Shown piece by piece: positions 32,585 to 40,984 of a stretch of 61,023 bases of DNA (the stretch's first letter is position 1; each line of letters begins with the position of its first letter). Origin of the DNA: Cytophagales bacterium (lineage in GTDB: Bacteria > Bacteroidota > Bacteroidia > Cytophagales > Cyclobacteriaceae); contig JADBYK010000047.1 in NCBI GenBank assembly GCA_020403045.1, positions 1 through 61,023 on the forward strand. Direction: 5' to 3'. The position numbers and the translations under genes are program-made. Under the pieces are notes generated by a model that searched no databases, was not told the origin of the DNA, and saw only the letters and a program-made list of their open reading frames with translations.

Positions 32585-33583
32585 ATGTCAACTACCAAAC
32601 TCTACGATAATCACGGTCGCCCAATCAACTATCTCCGCCTGGCGGTGACAGACAGATGCAATTTGCGTTGCTTTTATTGTATGCCCGAAGAAGGGATCAA
32701 ATATCTGCCTAAAAAAGATCTTTTAACTTTTGAAGAAATCGAGCGGTTAGTATCGTTGTTGGCTTCGATGGGTATTTCAAAAATCCGCTTGACCGGTGGA
32801 GAACCTTTCGTTCGGACGGATCTGATGCAACTCATTCGGAAGATTTCAGTGGTCGAAGGAATTAAAGACATTCATCTTACCACCAATGGCATTCTAACCC
32901 GACCTCATATTTCGGAATTGAAATCACTAGGCATTGCTTCTGTTAATCTCAGCTTGGACACTCTAAATAAAGAACGTTTTAAACTGATTACCCGAAGGGA
33001 TGAATTTGAAAATACGTGGGATACTCTGCAGCTTTTGTTAAAACACGAAATTCCCGTGAAGATCAATACCGTGGTGATGGAAGAGAAAAATATCGAGGAT
33101 ATTGTGCCAATGATTGAGCTTACAAAAGTATATCCCATTTCGGTCCGCTTTATCGAAGAGATGCCTTTTAATGGAGAGGGGAATCATTATGTCAAACTAA
33201 AATGGACACACAAAGAGATATTGAATCACATCAAGCTTTTCTACCCTAGTATTCAAAAAGTGAAAGACGCTGAAAATTCAACAGCTTATCATTATCAAAT
33301 TCCAGGGTATGTGGGAAATATAGGTATCATCGCAGCATTTACCCGCTCTTTCTGTGGAACCTGTAATCGAATCCGGATTACGGCTCAGGGGGTATTGAAA
33401 ACATGTTTGTATGACGATGGTGTATTAAATATCAAGAATTTGATGCGTGAAGGAAAGAGTAATGATGATCTAAGAAATGAATTGTTAAGAGCTTTTGCTC
33501 ATCGACCGAAAGACGGATTTGAAGCGGAGGAAAAACGCAAAACATTGAACGTAATGGAGTCTATGTCTACCATTGGTGGATAA
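32585..33583 (+). CDS. moaA: GTP 3',8-cyclase MoaA (radical SAM)
   Basis: 332 residues. Radical SAM cluster C25-x3-C29-x2-C32 ('CNLRCFYC'), SAM motif 'RLTGGEPFVR', and the C-terminal second [4Fe-4S] ligands Cys257, Cys260 and Cys274 ('FCGTCNRIRITAQG'). It ends with the conserved 'MSTIGG' tail, whose Gly-Gly is needed for activity in MoaA. It converts GTP to the cyclic precursor used by MoaC. Divergent from moaDE with 57 nt between starts. Confidence 0.96.
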   Translation: MSTTKLYDNHGRPINYLRLAVTDRCNLRCFYCMPEEGIKYLPKKDLLTFEEIERLVSLLASMGISKIRLTGGEPFVRTDLMQLIRKISVVEGIKDIHLTTNGILTRPHISELKSLGIASVNLSLDTLNKERFKLITRRDEFENTWDTLQLLLKHEIPVKINTVVMEEKNIEDIVPMIELTKVYPISVRFIEEMPFNGEGNHYVKLKWTHKEILNHIKLFYPSIQKVKDAENSTAYHYQIPGYVGNIGIIAAFTRSFCGTCNRIRITAQGVLKTCLYDDGVLNIKNLMREGKSNDDLRNELLRAFAHRPKDGFEAEEKRKTLNVMESMSTIGG

Positions 33584-33613
33584 TAGAACACGGCTATTTA
33601 AAAATTATATAAG

Positions 33614-34126
33614 ATGAAGACTTTTCCAACACTGATACTCTTCTTCCTATCGACTATCTCCTTTTCGCAAAAGGAAATCAAACCAACTGAATCGTTTACG
33701 ATTCAAGGCGAGATCAAGTTGCAAAAAACGATTAGGCTTAGTGACCTATCTCAATGGAAAACGCATGACATCGGTGATGTTGTTATCACCAATCACACAG
33801 GCGAGACACGGGGAGAAGCCAAGCAACTGAAAGGTGTTTTGTTACGCGATGTGTTAGAATCAATCGAAATCAAATCAGAAAGTCCTAAGCAACTGAGTGA
33901 GTTTTATTTTGTTTGCAAGGCAACAGACGGCTACAAGGTTGTTTTTTCCTGGAATGAAATTCATAATAGTAAGGTGGGTGATTCCGTCTTCATTGTCACT
34001 GAGAAAGAGGGAAAACCCGCCAGTCAATTACCGGAATCAATTCTGCTTTTGTCACCGCGGGATTTTAAGACAGGTCGAAGGCACATCAAGTCTTTGCAAG
34101 TCATAGAAGTAAAACGAGCTCAGTAG
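33614..34126 (+). CDS. Small exported molybdopterin-binding-fold protein
   Basis: 170 residues with a signal peptide ending SFSQ. 'FTIQGEIKLQKTIRLSDLSQW', 'KQLKGVLLRDVLES', 'FVCKATDGYKVVFSWNEIHN' and 'LLSPRDFKTGRRHIKSLQVIEV' follow the oxidoreductase molybdopterin-binding (sulfite oxidase type) fold. It is much shorter than a full sulfite oxidase and lacks an obvious ligand Cys for molybdenum, since the only Cys is in 'FVCKATDG'. It may be a non-catalytic relative. It lies 30 nt after moaA and 4 nt before the TauE-like permease, so co-expression with cofactor synthesis is likely. Confidence 0.75.
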   Translation: MKTFPTLILFFLSTISFSQKEIKPTESFTIQGEIKLQKTIRLSDLSQWKTHDIGDVVITNHTGETRGEAKQLKGVLLRDVLESIEIKSESPKQLSEFYFVCKATDGYKVVFSWNEIHNSKVGDSVFIVTEKEGKPASQLPESILLLSPRDFKTGRRHIKSLQVIEVKRAQ

Positions 34127-34130
34127 TAAG

Positions 34131-34880
34131 ATGGAATTTTACGTACTCTTGTTTTCTTTTTTTGTCATCGCATTCATCTATTCATCTGTCGGTTTTGGTG
34201 GTGGCAGCAGTTACTTAGCGTTGCTTGCCCAACCTTTCTTTCAGTTGCTTCCTGATACCATTCGGCCCACTGCTTTGCTATGCAATATTGTGGTAGTGAC
34301 AGGCGGAACGATTATTTTTTATAAACAAAATAAAATAGACTGGAAAGAGATTTGGCCTTTCTTAGTGGCAAGTGTTCCCTTGGCTTTATTGGGTGGATTG
34401 TGGAAACTCAATCAACACGCTTTTTTTCTTTTACTGGCAATTACGCTGATCATAGCATCAGTCTTACTTTGGATACAGCCAGAAACGATGAAAGGCAAAA
34501 ATCGATTCCTTCAGCGAATGGAGTCTAAGATTGCAGTGGGAGGTTTAATCGGTTTTTTATCCGGATTGGTAAGTATTGGCGGAGGTATTTTTCTTTCTCC
34601 GATTTTGCATCTAACGAACTGGGCGGAGGCCAAACGAATATCAGCATTGGCGAGCGTGTTTATTTTAGTTAATTCGATCAGTGGATTGCTAGGACAGTTT
34701 TTGGGTAGAGGCATTAACTTAGAGTGGAGTTTTATCTTACCATTATTAGTAGTAGTTTTAATCGGTGGGCAGCTGGGTTCACGCTTGGGCGCGATTCGTC
34801 TTCATCCATTGTACATTAAGAGAATTACTGCGGTGTTGATCTTAGTGGCTGCGTTGAATATTTTGAAAGACCACTTGTAG
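34131..34880 (+). CDS. TauE/SafE-family sulfite or organosulfur exporter
   Basis: 249 residues with about eight transmembrane helices. The family motif 'SSVGFGGGSSYLALLAQP' at the first helix and the repeat 'GFLSGLVSIGGGIFLSPIL' in the second half mark the two-fold TauE/SafE architecture. Members export sulfite, sulfoacetate or related anions. The adjacent molybdopterin-fold protein and downstream DsrE-like gene suggest a sulfur theme, but the substrate is not evident. Inner membrane. Confidence 0.88.
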   Translation: MEFYVLLFSFFVIAFIYSSVGFGGGSSYLALLAQPFFQLLPDTIRPTALLCNIVVVTGGTIIFYKQNKIDWKEIWPFLVASVPLALLGGLWKLNQHAFFLLLAITLIIASVLLWIQPETMKGKNRFLQRMESKIAVGGLIGFLSGLVSIGGGIFLSPILHLTNWAEAKRISALASVFILVNSISGLLGQFLGRGINLEWSFILPLLVVVLIGGQLGSRLGAIRLHPLYIKRITAVLILVAALNILKDHL

Positions 34881-34938
34881 TCTAAAAGAATATAGAATAC
34901 TGGAGTTAGAATATAGAATGCAGCAGACTAAACTGAGC

Positions 34939-35022
34939 ACCGATTACCGATTACCGATTACCGAATACCGAATACCGAATACCGAATACCGAACACCGAA
35001 CACCGAACACCGAACACCGAAT
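34939..35022. repeat. Heptanucleotide tandem repeat (12 units)
   Basis: Twelve perfect 7-bp units in blocks: ACCGATT x3 (34939-34959), ACCGAAT x4 (34960-34987), ACCGAAC x4 (34988-35015), ACCGAAT x1 (35016-35022). Decayed units follow. It lies between the TauE gene and the DsrE-like start at 35050. An open frame from ATG 34918 runs through it in frame with the DsrE-like gene. Confidence 0.97.
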
Positions 35023-35049
35023 ACTCGATCACCAATTACCAAGCCTACT

Positions 35050-35583
35050 ATGAAATCCTTATTCACAGCTCTACTAATCGTTCTAGCAGCAACGACCTAC
35101 TCCCAAACTCGTGTTTTTCCTGCCGTGAAATTATATGGGGGCATTTTTGAAATTCCGTATGCAGTAGAGAAGCCCGATCCAACAATGAAGTACAATATTG
35201 TGGTGGAAGTGGAGCGGGAAAGTGAAAAACCAGACTCCTTAAGTTGGGCATTGAACAACGTGGCCCGCCTGGTGAACTTGCATGTAATGGGTGGTGTACC
35301 AAAAGAAAATCTGGATGTTGTCATCGTGCTACATGGTGGGGCAACGTATATCACTATGAATAATGATCAGTATCAGAAGAAATACAAAAAGGATAACCCC
35401 AACCTTGGTTTGTTTCAGGAATTGTCGAAAGCGGGAGTAAAGATTTTTGTTTGCGGCCAATCTTTGATTAATAGAAAAGTAGACCGGACAAAGATGGTTC
35501 CAGAGGTGAAGATTGCTACTTCCATGCTCACGACATTAACAACCTATCAGATGAAGGGATATGCACTGTTGAAGTTTAACTGA
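35050..35583 (+). CDS. Exported DsrE/DsrF-like protein
   Basis: 177 residues from ATG 35050, which starts a good signal peptide (MKSLFTALLIVLAATTYSQ). The frame is open upstream to 34918, but those 44 residues are translated tandem repeat. The body matches the DsrE-like family: 'YNIVVEVERESEKPDSLSWALNNVARLVNLHVMGGV' in separate blocks, 'DVVIVLHGGATYITM', and 'LFQELSKAGVKIFVCGQSL' with a single Cys at the usual sulfur-relay position. Exported members are common in Bacteroidota with no known partner. Confidence 0.85.
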   Translation: MKSLFTALLIVLAATTYSQTRVFPAVKLYGGIFEIPYAVEKPDPTMKYNIVVEVERESEKPDSLSWALNNVARLVNLHVMGGVPKENLDVVIVLHGGATYITMNNDQYQKKYKKDNPNLGLFQELSKAGVKIFVCGQSLINRKVDRTKMVPEVKIATSMLTTLTTYQMKGYALLKFN

Positions 35584-35592
35584 AAACTTGCT

Positions 35593-35621
35593 TTGACGCA
35601 CATTTTTCATTTCTATATTTG
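35593..35621 (+). promoter_or_regulatory. Promoter of the beta-barrel gene
   Basis: TTG (35593-35595, within CTTTGAC), 18-nt spacer, TATATTTG (35614-35621), a perfect -7 box. The start at 35637 leaves a leader of about 11 nt. Confidence 0.65.
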
Positions 35622-35636
35622 TAAAAATACCTATTC

Positions 35637-36305
35637 ATGAAAAAATCATTAGCCACCTCTGTTTTTGTACTTTTCGTTTTTGTTGGCTTTTCACAAGATT
35701 CATTAAAGACACATAGCTACAAGCCAAACGCAAAAAGTTTCACAGCAGAGGTTAATTTTAACCCATTTTCATCTTCTCCTATTTCAATCAATTACCTACG
35801 CTTTAGAACTTTTGTAAATGAACGACAGGCATTTAGATTTGGAGTATCAATTGGTTTGAGAAATCAAAAAGCTATCGAAAACGTTACGCAATCATCTTTT
35901 GAAATCAATCTCCGCCCGGGGTACGAGTGGCATTTTAAGGGCACCGACCGACTTTCTCCTTACGTTGGCATAGATGCAGATTTTGCAATAAAGTCTTCAA
36001 GCTTTTCGGACGACCGTACCACTCAAACGAGAGGTTCAATAAAGAGCATAAGTGGAGCTTGGGATCCAAACGGAACAGAAAGAGGTTTTACTCGATTTGG
36101 AGCAAATTTTTTGATAGGAGCAGATTACTACATTGTCAAACGACTTTACTTGGGTTTAGAAATTGGCTATGGATTTCAAGTGATTAATTCAGCAGACATT
36201 TCGATTACTCCGTTTGTTGGAACAGCACCTACAACCAAGGGAGGGAGCACATTCCAATTAGGATCTAATTTTAATAGCTCGCTTAGGTTGGGTTTTGCAT
36301 TTTAA
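35637..36305 (+). CDS. Outer-membrane beta-barrel protein
   Basis: 222 residues. Signal peptide ending GFSQ, then strands alternating with polar turns ('FTAEVNFNPFSSSPISINYL', 'AFRFGVSIGLRNQK', 'EINLRPGYEWHFKGTDRLSP', 'RFGANFLIGADYYIVKRLYL'), ending 'NSSLRLGFAF' with a terminal Phe as in many outer-membrane barrels. Probably an OmpW/Omp_b-brl-like 8-strand protein. Followed 9 nt later by a lipoprotein gene in the same operon. Function unknown. Confidence 0.8.
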   Translation: MKKSLATSVFVLFVFVGFSQDSLKTHSYKPNAKSFTAEVNFNPFSSSPISINYLRFRTFVNERQAFRFGVSIGLRNQKAIENVTQSSFEINLRPGYEWHFKGTDRLSPYVGIDADFAIKSSSFSDDRTTQTRGSIKSISGAWDPNGTERGFTRFGANFLIGADYYIVKRLYLGLEIGYGFQVINSADISITPFVGTAPTTKGGSTFQLGSNFNSSLRLGFAF

Positions 36306-36314
36306 TTTATAATC

Positions 36315-36977
36315 ATGAAGTTAAAGAATGGTGCTTACCTTTTCCTACTACTATTAGCATGCAAGGATGGAGGAACTTTGGTTGAACCAAGCCGTTCTAC
36401 TCCGTCCGGATGGATTTTTAATCAAGCGCTAGCGTCATCTAGTTTTTCAAACCCATTAGGGTTGACTTTTTCCAATAATCCCGCAAATCAATTTAGTTCT
36501 AATTCAAATTCGAGCATATTTTCGTTTCTTTTTAGAAGCAAAGCGTGCCTACCGATTGCCAGCTATGTTGAAGTTAATGCCAATTCGATCGACTTTCAGC
36601 CAGCTCGATGTGGAGAAGGAGTTGCTCGATGGTTTGACCCGAATGGGCAAGTAACTGATGTTAGGGATTTCTATTCCATAACTACTTCAAGAACCTATAG
36701 TAATATAGTTGAGGTTTTGTCTTTTGCGTTTTGGGGTAAAGAACCAAAATCAGGTACGTATTCAATTAATCAATTATTTTTTTCTCAATATTCGATTTTT
36801 GTAGTAAGTCCAGATGGGTCTGGTGAAGGGATTGCATCCTATCGTGGATTTTCTGGAGTTATCTCTGCGGAAGTAAATCGCGGCTTTTTACTTAAGTCAG
36901 ATGATTTAAAGATGATTGAGGGAAATGATCGCTCTGTTATTTCCCTGAAGGTAAACATTGGATGTTGTTCCAATTAA
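36315..36977 (+). CDS. Hypothetical lipoprotein
   Basis: 220 residues. 'MKLKNGAYLFLLLLACKDGG' contains an early lipobox (LLLAC) with acylation at Cys16. The mature part is Ser/Asn-rich ('NPANQFSSNSNSSIFSFLF') and then beta-rich, with no recognised domain. It is co-transcribed with the upstream barrel. Stop overlaps the convergent NTF2-like gene by 4 nt. Confidence 0.7.
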   Translation: MKLKNGAYLFLLLLACKDGGTLVEPSRSTPSGWIFNQALASSSFSNPLGLTFSNNPANQFSSNSNSSIFSFLFRSKACLPIASYVEVNANSIDFQPARCGEGVARWFDPNGQVTDVRDFYSITTSRTYSNIVEVLSFAFWGKEPKSGTYSINQLFFSQYSIFVVSPDGSGEGIASYRGFSGVISAEVNRGFLLKSDDLKMIEGNDRSVISLKVNIGCCSN

Positions 36978-37408
36978 CTAGTATGATCATATACCACCAC
37001 CCACGTTCCGCTTTTCTTCCTAAACAGTAAAGTAAAAACTCCACTTGGGTTATCGGTTTTTCGTTGTAAGAAGTAGCGGCCTGTCACTAAGCACGCTTCG
37101 CCTGCTGTAAACTGTAGGCGGATAATCTCGAATCGTAAAACACCCATTGCTTCTTTGGTGGGATAGCTTTTCTTGTACCGAGCCAAGGTGCTATCCCAGC
37201 CATGTGTAATCTTTGCACCGATGAATAGGAGCGAATCAGATTTCCAATAGCCTTGCATGAATCCTTCAATATTGAAGTTATTCCAATCCGAAACTTGTTG
37301 CGCCAGCACGGTACGAATGGCATTTCCCTCAGCGAGTTGATCAAATTTTTTCTGTGCCAGAGAAAAAGTTGAAATACAGAGTAGTAGACAAACCAAAATT
37401 GCTTTCAT
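36974..37408 (-). CDS. Secreted NTF2-like (DUF4440/SnoaL) protein
   Basis: 144 residues. Signal peptide ending SLAQ. 'AIRTVLAQQVSDWNNFNIEGFMQGYWKSD' and 'GWDSTLARYKKSYP', 'ACLVTGRYFLQRKTDNPSGVFTLLFRKKSGTWVVVYDHTS' (in blocks) match the DUF4440-type NTF2 fold with its cone-shaped pocket. Often enzymatic or ligand-binding accessory proteins; function here unknown. Single gene. Confidence 0.85.
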   Translation of the reverse strand: MKAILVCLLLCISTFSLAQKKFDQLAEGNAIRTVLAQQVSDWNNFNIEGFMQGYWKSDSLLFIGAKITHGWDSTLARYKKSYPTKEAMGVLRFEIIRLQFTAGEACLVTGRYFLQRKTDNPSGVFTLLFRKKSGTWVVVYDHTS

Positions 37409-37532
37409 GTTTCTTTCTTTTTTTAGGGTTAGGTCGGTGCTACAATCTTTACGACTTCTCGCAAGCAGGTGTGAGCTCTTCCAATAACCAAATCAAATTT
37501 GCACATTTGCGCTTCAATAATTACCATTTTTC

Positions 37533-39977
37533 ATGCGAAAGATTAAAGGTTCAGACATTCTTCCCCACGCTATTGCTTTAGTGATCTTTTTAGTAGTCAC
37601 AGTCTTCTTTTTTAGCCCAATTTTCTTTGAAAATAAATCACTCAGTCAATCTGATATTCAACAATTTCAGGGGGGGAGTAAGACACTCAGTGACTACCGC
37701 GTAGCTACCGGAGAAGAGGGGCTGTGGGCTTCAAATATGTTTAGTGGGATGCCTGCCTATTTGGTAAGTTTAAAGTGGAGCGATGGCCCCGTGGTTTGGA
37801 CCAAGAAGATCATGGGACTCTTTCTCCCACACCCTGTCAACAATATCTTTATTGCATTTCTGTGTTATTATATTATGCTATTGGCCTTTCGTGTGCGACC
37901 TTACCTGGCTATCGCAGGAGCGTTAGCATTTGGGCTTTCTTCCTACCTGATCATAGGCCTTTCTGCAGGGCATAATGCACGCATTGGGGCGATTGCTTTT
38001 ATGCCTTTGGTTTTGGCAGGTATTCATTTGGCGTTTTCCGGAAAAAAGATATTGGGTTTTGGTTTAACTGCCATGGCCTTGGCGTTGCATCTGCGAGAAA
38101 ACCATTTGCAGATTACGTATTATTTAGTGTTGATGGTAGCGGTCTATGGATTGGTTCAATTGATCTATGCCCTTCGCGCCAAGCAAATAGCCGACTTCTT
38201 TAAAACGTTAGGACTACTTATACCAGCTGTAATTATTGCGGTAGGTACTTTCTTCGGGCAATTTTGGTCGATCACAGAATATACCCGTTACTCTATTCGG
38301 GGTCCATCAGAGTTGGTAAAGCCTAAGTTGAAAGTACAGCCCAATGGATTGAGCAAAGACTATGCATTTGCCTACAAATATGGCGTAATCGAATCATTCG
38401 TATTGTTGATTCCTGATTTTTACGGAGGCTCAAGTGCGAAGTCATTGGTGCAAGATGAAAATAGCGCAACCTACAAAGCACTGGTGAATTCAGGAGACAA
38501 TGAGACGGCCAACAAACTTGCCAACTACGCGACTGCTTATTGGGGTCCGCAAGATTTCACGGGAGGATCCTACTATGCCGGTGCCATTATAATTTTTCTT
38601 TTTGTGGTAGGTATTTTGTTTGCCGACAAGAAGTTTGTTTGGTGGCTGGTGCCATTAAGCGCATTAAGCTTGATGTTAAGTTGGGGAGACAGTTTTTCAA
38701 CCTTCAACTATTTTATGTTTGATTATTTTCCGGGTTATAACAAATTCCGATCGGTCAATTTTGCCTTAGTTATTATTCTGCTCGCTATGCCATTACTCGG
38801 AATGATCGGTGTGGAGCGTTTGCTAGTCAACGGAGTTGACAAAGAAGCTAAGAAAAAGTTGTTGATTGCTTTGGGCGCGACTGGTGGATTGTGTCTGGCG
38901 CTTATACTTTTTGCGGGATTTGGAAGTTTTCTCAAAGATGGCGAAGGGCAGTTGCCGGTTTGGTTTACCAAAGCAATGAGTTCCGATCGTAGAAGTCTCT
39001 TAAGGGCTGATGCCTTTAGGTCATTCGCTTTTATTGTTTCCATTTTTATCATGCTCTATTTCAATGTGGGCAAGAAGATTTCTGAGCTTGGCTTCTATGC
39101 TTTTTTGATTTTCATGATCACGCTTGATATCGCTATTGTAGACAGGCGCTATTTTTCAAAAGATAATTTTCAACGAAAGCGCGATAACTCTTACCATGCC
39201 AACTCAGCAGCAGATGATGAAATCTTAAAAGACAAAAGCTACTATCGGGTGTATAATCTACAAAATCCCATGGCCGAAGCGCGAACTTCCTACAATCATC
39301 ATTCGCTAGGCGGCTATCACGGGGCTAAGTTGCGCAGGTACCAGGATTTATATGACTCCTGTTTGTTGAACGAAACCCAACAATTGTATCGCGATGCGCA
39401 GTCTGGGGGATTGGATTTTAAAAAGTATGGGGTTTTAAATATGCTGAACGCCAAATATGTAAAATACGGGGACGAAGCGGGCAACATCATTCCAAACCCT
39501 GAGGCAAATGGAGCCGCTTGGTTTGTAAGGGAGGTGGTAGGTGTAAACTCCCCAACGGAAGAGCTCAAACAAACTGCCGATGTAAATACACGGTCTAGTG
39601 CTGTTGTGGATAATTCAAAATTCAAACTTCAAAATTTCGAATACGATAGCTTGTCAATCATAGAATTAAAGGAGTTCAAACCTGCTTATCTAAAGTATGA
39701 ATCGCAGTCATCGACAAATGGTTTAGCTGTATTTTCCGAGATTTATTATCCGAAAGGGTGGAACGCTTTCATTGACCGCAAAGAAGTACCAATACTTCGT
39801 GCAAATTATGTTTTGCGAGCGTTACAAATTCCAAAGGGAAAGCACTCAATTGAATTCAAGTTTGAACCTCAGCCCTATATAATCGGCAATAAAGTAACCC
39901 TTGCTTCTTGTTGGGTAGTGCTAGTTGTTTTGTTGGCTTGCGTTGGCCTTTCATTAAATGGAAGGGTTAGCCGGTAA
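37533..39977 (+). CDS. YfhO-family membrane protein
   Basis: 814 residues with about 12-13 transmembrane helices in the first 550 residues and a C-terminal extracytoplasmic beta domain ('FSEIYYPKGWNAFIDRKEV', 'LRALQIPKGKHSIEFKFEP') followed by a last helix. The 'QSDIQQFQGGSKTLSDYR' loop after helix 1 and 'WASNMFSGMPAYLVSL' are YfhO features. The GT-C-like fold suggests a glycosyl or lipid-linked sugar transfer role, as for Bacillus YfhO in lipoteichoic acid glycosylation. The substrate here is unknown. Confidence 0.88.
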   Translation: MRKIKGSDILPHAIALVIFLVVTVFFFSPIFFENKSLSQSDIQQFQGGSKTLSDYRVATGEEGLWASNMFSGMPAYLVSLKWSDGPVVWTKKIMGLFLPHPVNNIFIAFLCYYIMLLAFRVRPYLAIAGALAFGLSSYLIIGLSAGHNARIGAIAFMPLVLAGIHLAFSGKKILGFGLTAMALALHLRENHLQITYYLVLMVAVYGLVQLIYALRAKQIADFFKTLGLLIPAVIIAVGTFFGQFWSITEYTRYSIRGPSELVKPKLKVQPNGLSKDYAFAYKYGVIESFVLLIPDFYGGSSAKSLVQDENSATYKALVNSGDNETANKLANYATAYWGPQDFTGGSYYAGAIIIFLFVVGILFADKKFVWWLVPLSALSLMLSWGDSFSTFNYFMFDYFPGYNKFRSVNFALVIILLAMPLLGMIGVERLLVNGVDKEAKKKLLIALGATGGLCLALILFAGFGSFLKDGEGQLPVWFTKAMSSDRRSLLRADAFRSFAFIVSIFIMLYFNVGKKISELGFYAFLIFMITLDIAIVDRRYFSKDNFQRKRDNSYHANSAADDEILKDKSYYRVYNLQNPMAEARTSYNHHSLGGYHGAKLRRYQDLYDSCLLNETQQLYRDAQSGGLDFKKYGVLNMLNAKYVKYGDEAGNIIPNPEANGAAWFVREVVGVNSPTEELKQTADVNTRSSAVVDNSKFKLQNFEYDSLSIIELKEFKPAYLKYESQSSTNGLAVFSEIYYPKGWNAFIDRKEVPILRANYVLRALQIPKGKHSIEFKFEPQPYIIGNKVTLASCWVVLVVLLACVGLSLNGRVSR

Positions 39978-39987
39978 GTTTATCCTT

Positions 39988-40425
39988 CTACGCTATTAAC
40001 CGAATGACGCGCCCCATGGTGTCATCAGCATCTCTTCCATATTCGATGCAAGACAAAATAGATTTTATCAAGTCTTGAACATTATCGCGATGGTAGCCAA
40101 ATTTCAGAGCCAACTCGCTGCAGAGTTTCAATTCCTCTTCATGTATTTCGTTGTCTATGCTCATCATATGGATGAGATCATAAAACCGATGAAACCTGGC
40201 TTTGCTGTCTTCTGGTATCTCCAATTTGACCTCTTCGAGATTTTTATGGATTTCGGCTATCTGTTTTTCGTTAAATCCATTTCTTTTGGCAATGGATTTC
40301 AACAATTCTTTTTCTACTTGAACAAAATGGCCGTCCGCCTCTGCAACATCAATCAAATTTCTAATATGGCTTTTAGCGGTGGCATCCCTGCGTTTCAATA
40401 GCCCTAGTACTTCAAAAAGATTCAT
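39988..40425 (-). CDS. TerB-like helical protein
   Basis: 145 residues, all helical and acidic. 'LIDVAEADGHFVQVEKELLKSIAKRNGF' and 'MMSIDNEIHEEELKLCSELALKFGY' show the duplicated TerB/DjlA-type 'ADG...E' acidic motif, which can bind metal in tellurite-resistance TerB. No transmembrane segment. It is convergent with yfhO (10 nt apart) and monocistronic. Physiological role is not evident. Confidence 0.75.
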   Translation of the reverse strand: MNLFEVLGLLKRRDATAKSHIRNLIDVAEADGHFVQVEKELLKSIAKRNGFNEKQIAEIHKNLEEVKLEIPEDSKARFHRFYDLIHMMSIDNEIHEEELKLCSELALKFGYHRDNVQDLIKSILSCIEYGRDADDTMGRVIRLIA

Positions 40426-40984
40426 AAGATTTTCGGTTAACTATTTGCGCGCTGGGAAAATCATGCCAGAGGGATATTGACGATTGGGTGGCCTTTTTTA
40501 CGTAAAAAACAGGCAATGCGAAATTTTTTGTCCCAAATTGGTGAATCGAAGTCCCGTTTTAGTCCTTGGAAAATGCTTTTGGCTCTTTAACCCAGATTAT
40601 GCAATGCTGACGGTACTGTCAGCATTGCATAATTGACGAGTGAAAATCAACAATTTAGCCCCAAGGAAGAAAACCAAGTTGGTGATTTTCATTGTCAGGT
40701 CAGACGATAAATGTCTGACTCTGACCGCAAGCGTCCCGAGGTTTAACCTTGACATCCGCCTCAGGCGGATCGTCAACCCCCTGGGCAAACTATGCATTCC
40801 TAATGCATAGTTTGGGTTTATCAGGGGACATTTTATTCGTCCGTTAACACTCTTGCAGGATTTGAGAGAGCTGCTTTCATGGAATCATTACTCGTGCTCG
40901 CGAGTGCCGCAGGCTACGTTCTAACTCCCGCCCTACATAGAAGTAAGGAGAGGGGGCAATGTGGTACTCAAAACGTTGGAGCCA
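40426..40984. other. 559-bp gene-free region
   Basis: Between the TerB-like gene and the permease pseudogene. 40426-40585 shows nothing recognisable; 40586-40820 is hairpin repeat copy C; 40821-40984 is without coding character and may be the decayed 3' part of the adjacent permease pseudogene or later insertion material. Confidence 0.7.
40586..40820. repeat. Modular hairpin repeat, copy C (most complete)
   Basis: Bounded by TTTAACCC (40586-40593) and GGGTTTA (40814-40820), imperfect terminal inverted repeats. In order: a 16-bp perfect hairpin (40596-40611 with 40618-40633); TTGAC plus TGAAAATCA pairing with TGATTTTCA...GTCA (40632-40697); a GTCAGAC/GTCTGAC hairpin near 40699-40719; TTGAC-ATCCGCC-TCA-GGCGGAT-C-GTCAA (40749-40776); and the AAACTATGCATT hairpin (40787-40813). 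Segments 40668-40699, 40741-40754 and 40772-40818 match copy A. No ORF or transposase. Confidence 0.9.

Noticed and set aside
33614..34126. Full sulfite oxidase
   Set aside because: Only about 150 mature residues with no dimerisation domain or clear molybdenum-ligand cysteine.
34939..35022. Possible CRISPR-like repeats
   Set aside because: Units are 7 bp and contiguous with no spacers; this is a tandem repeat.
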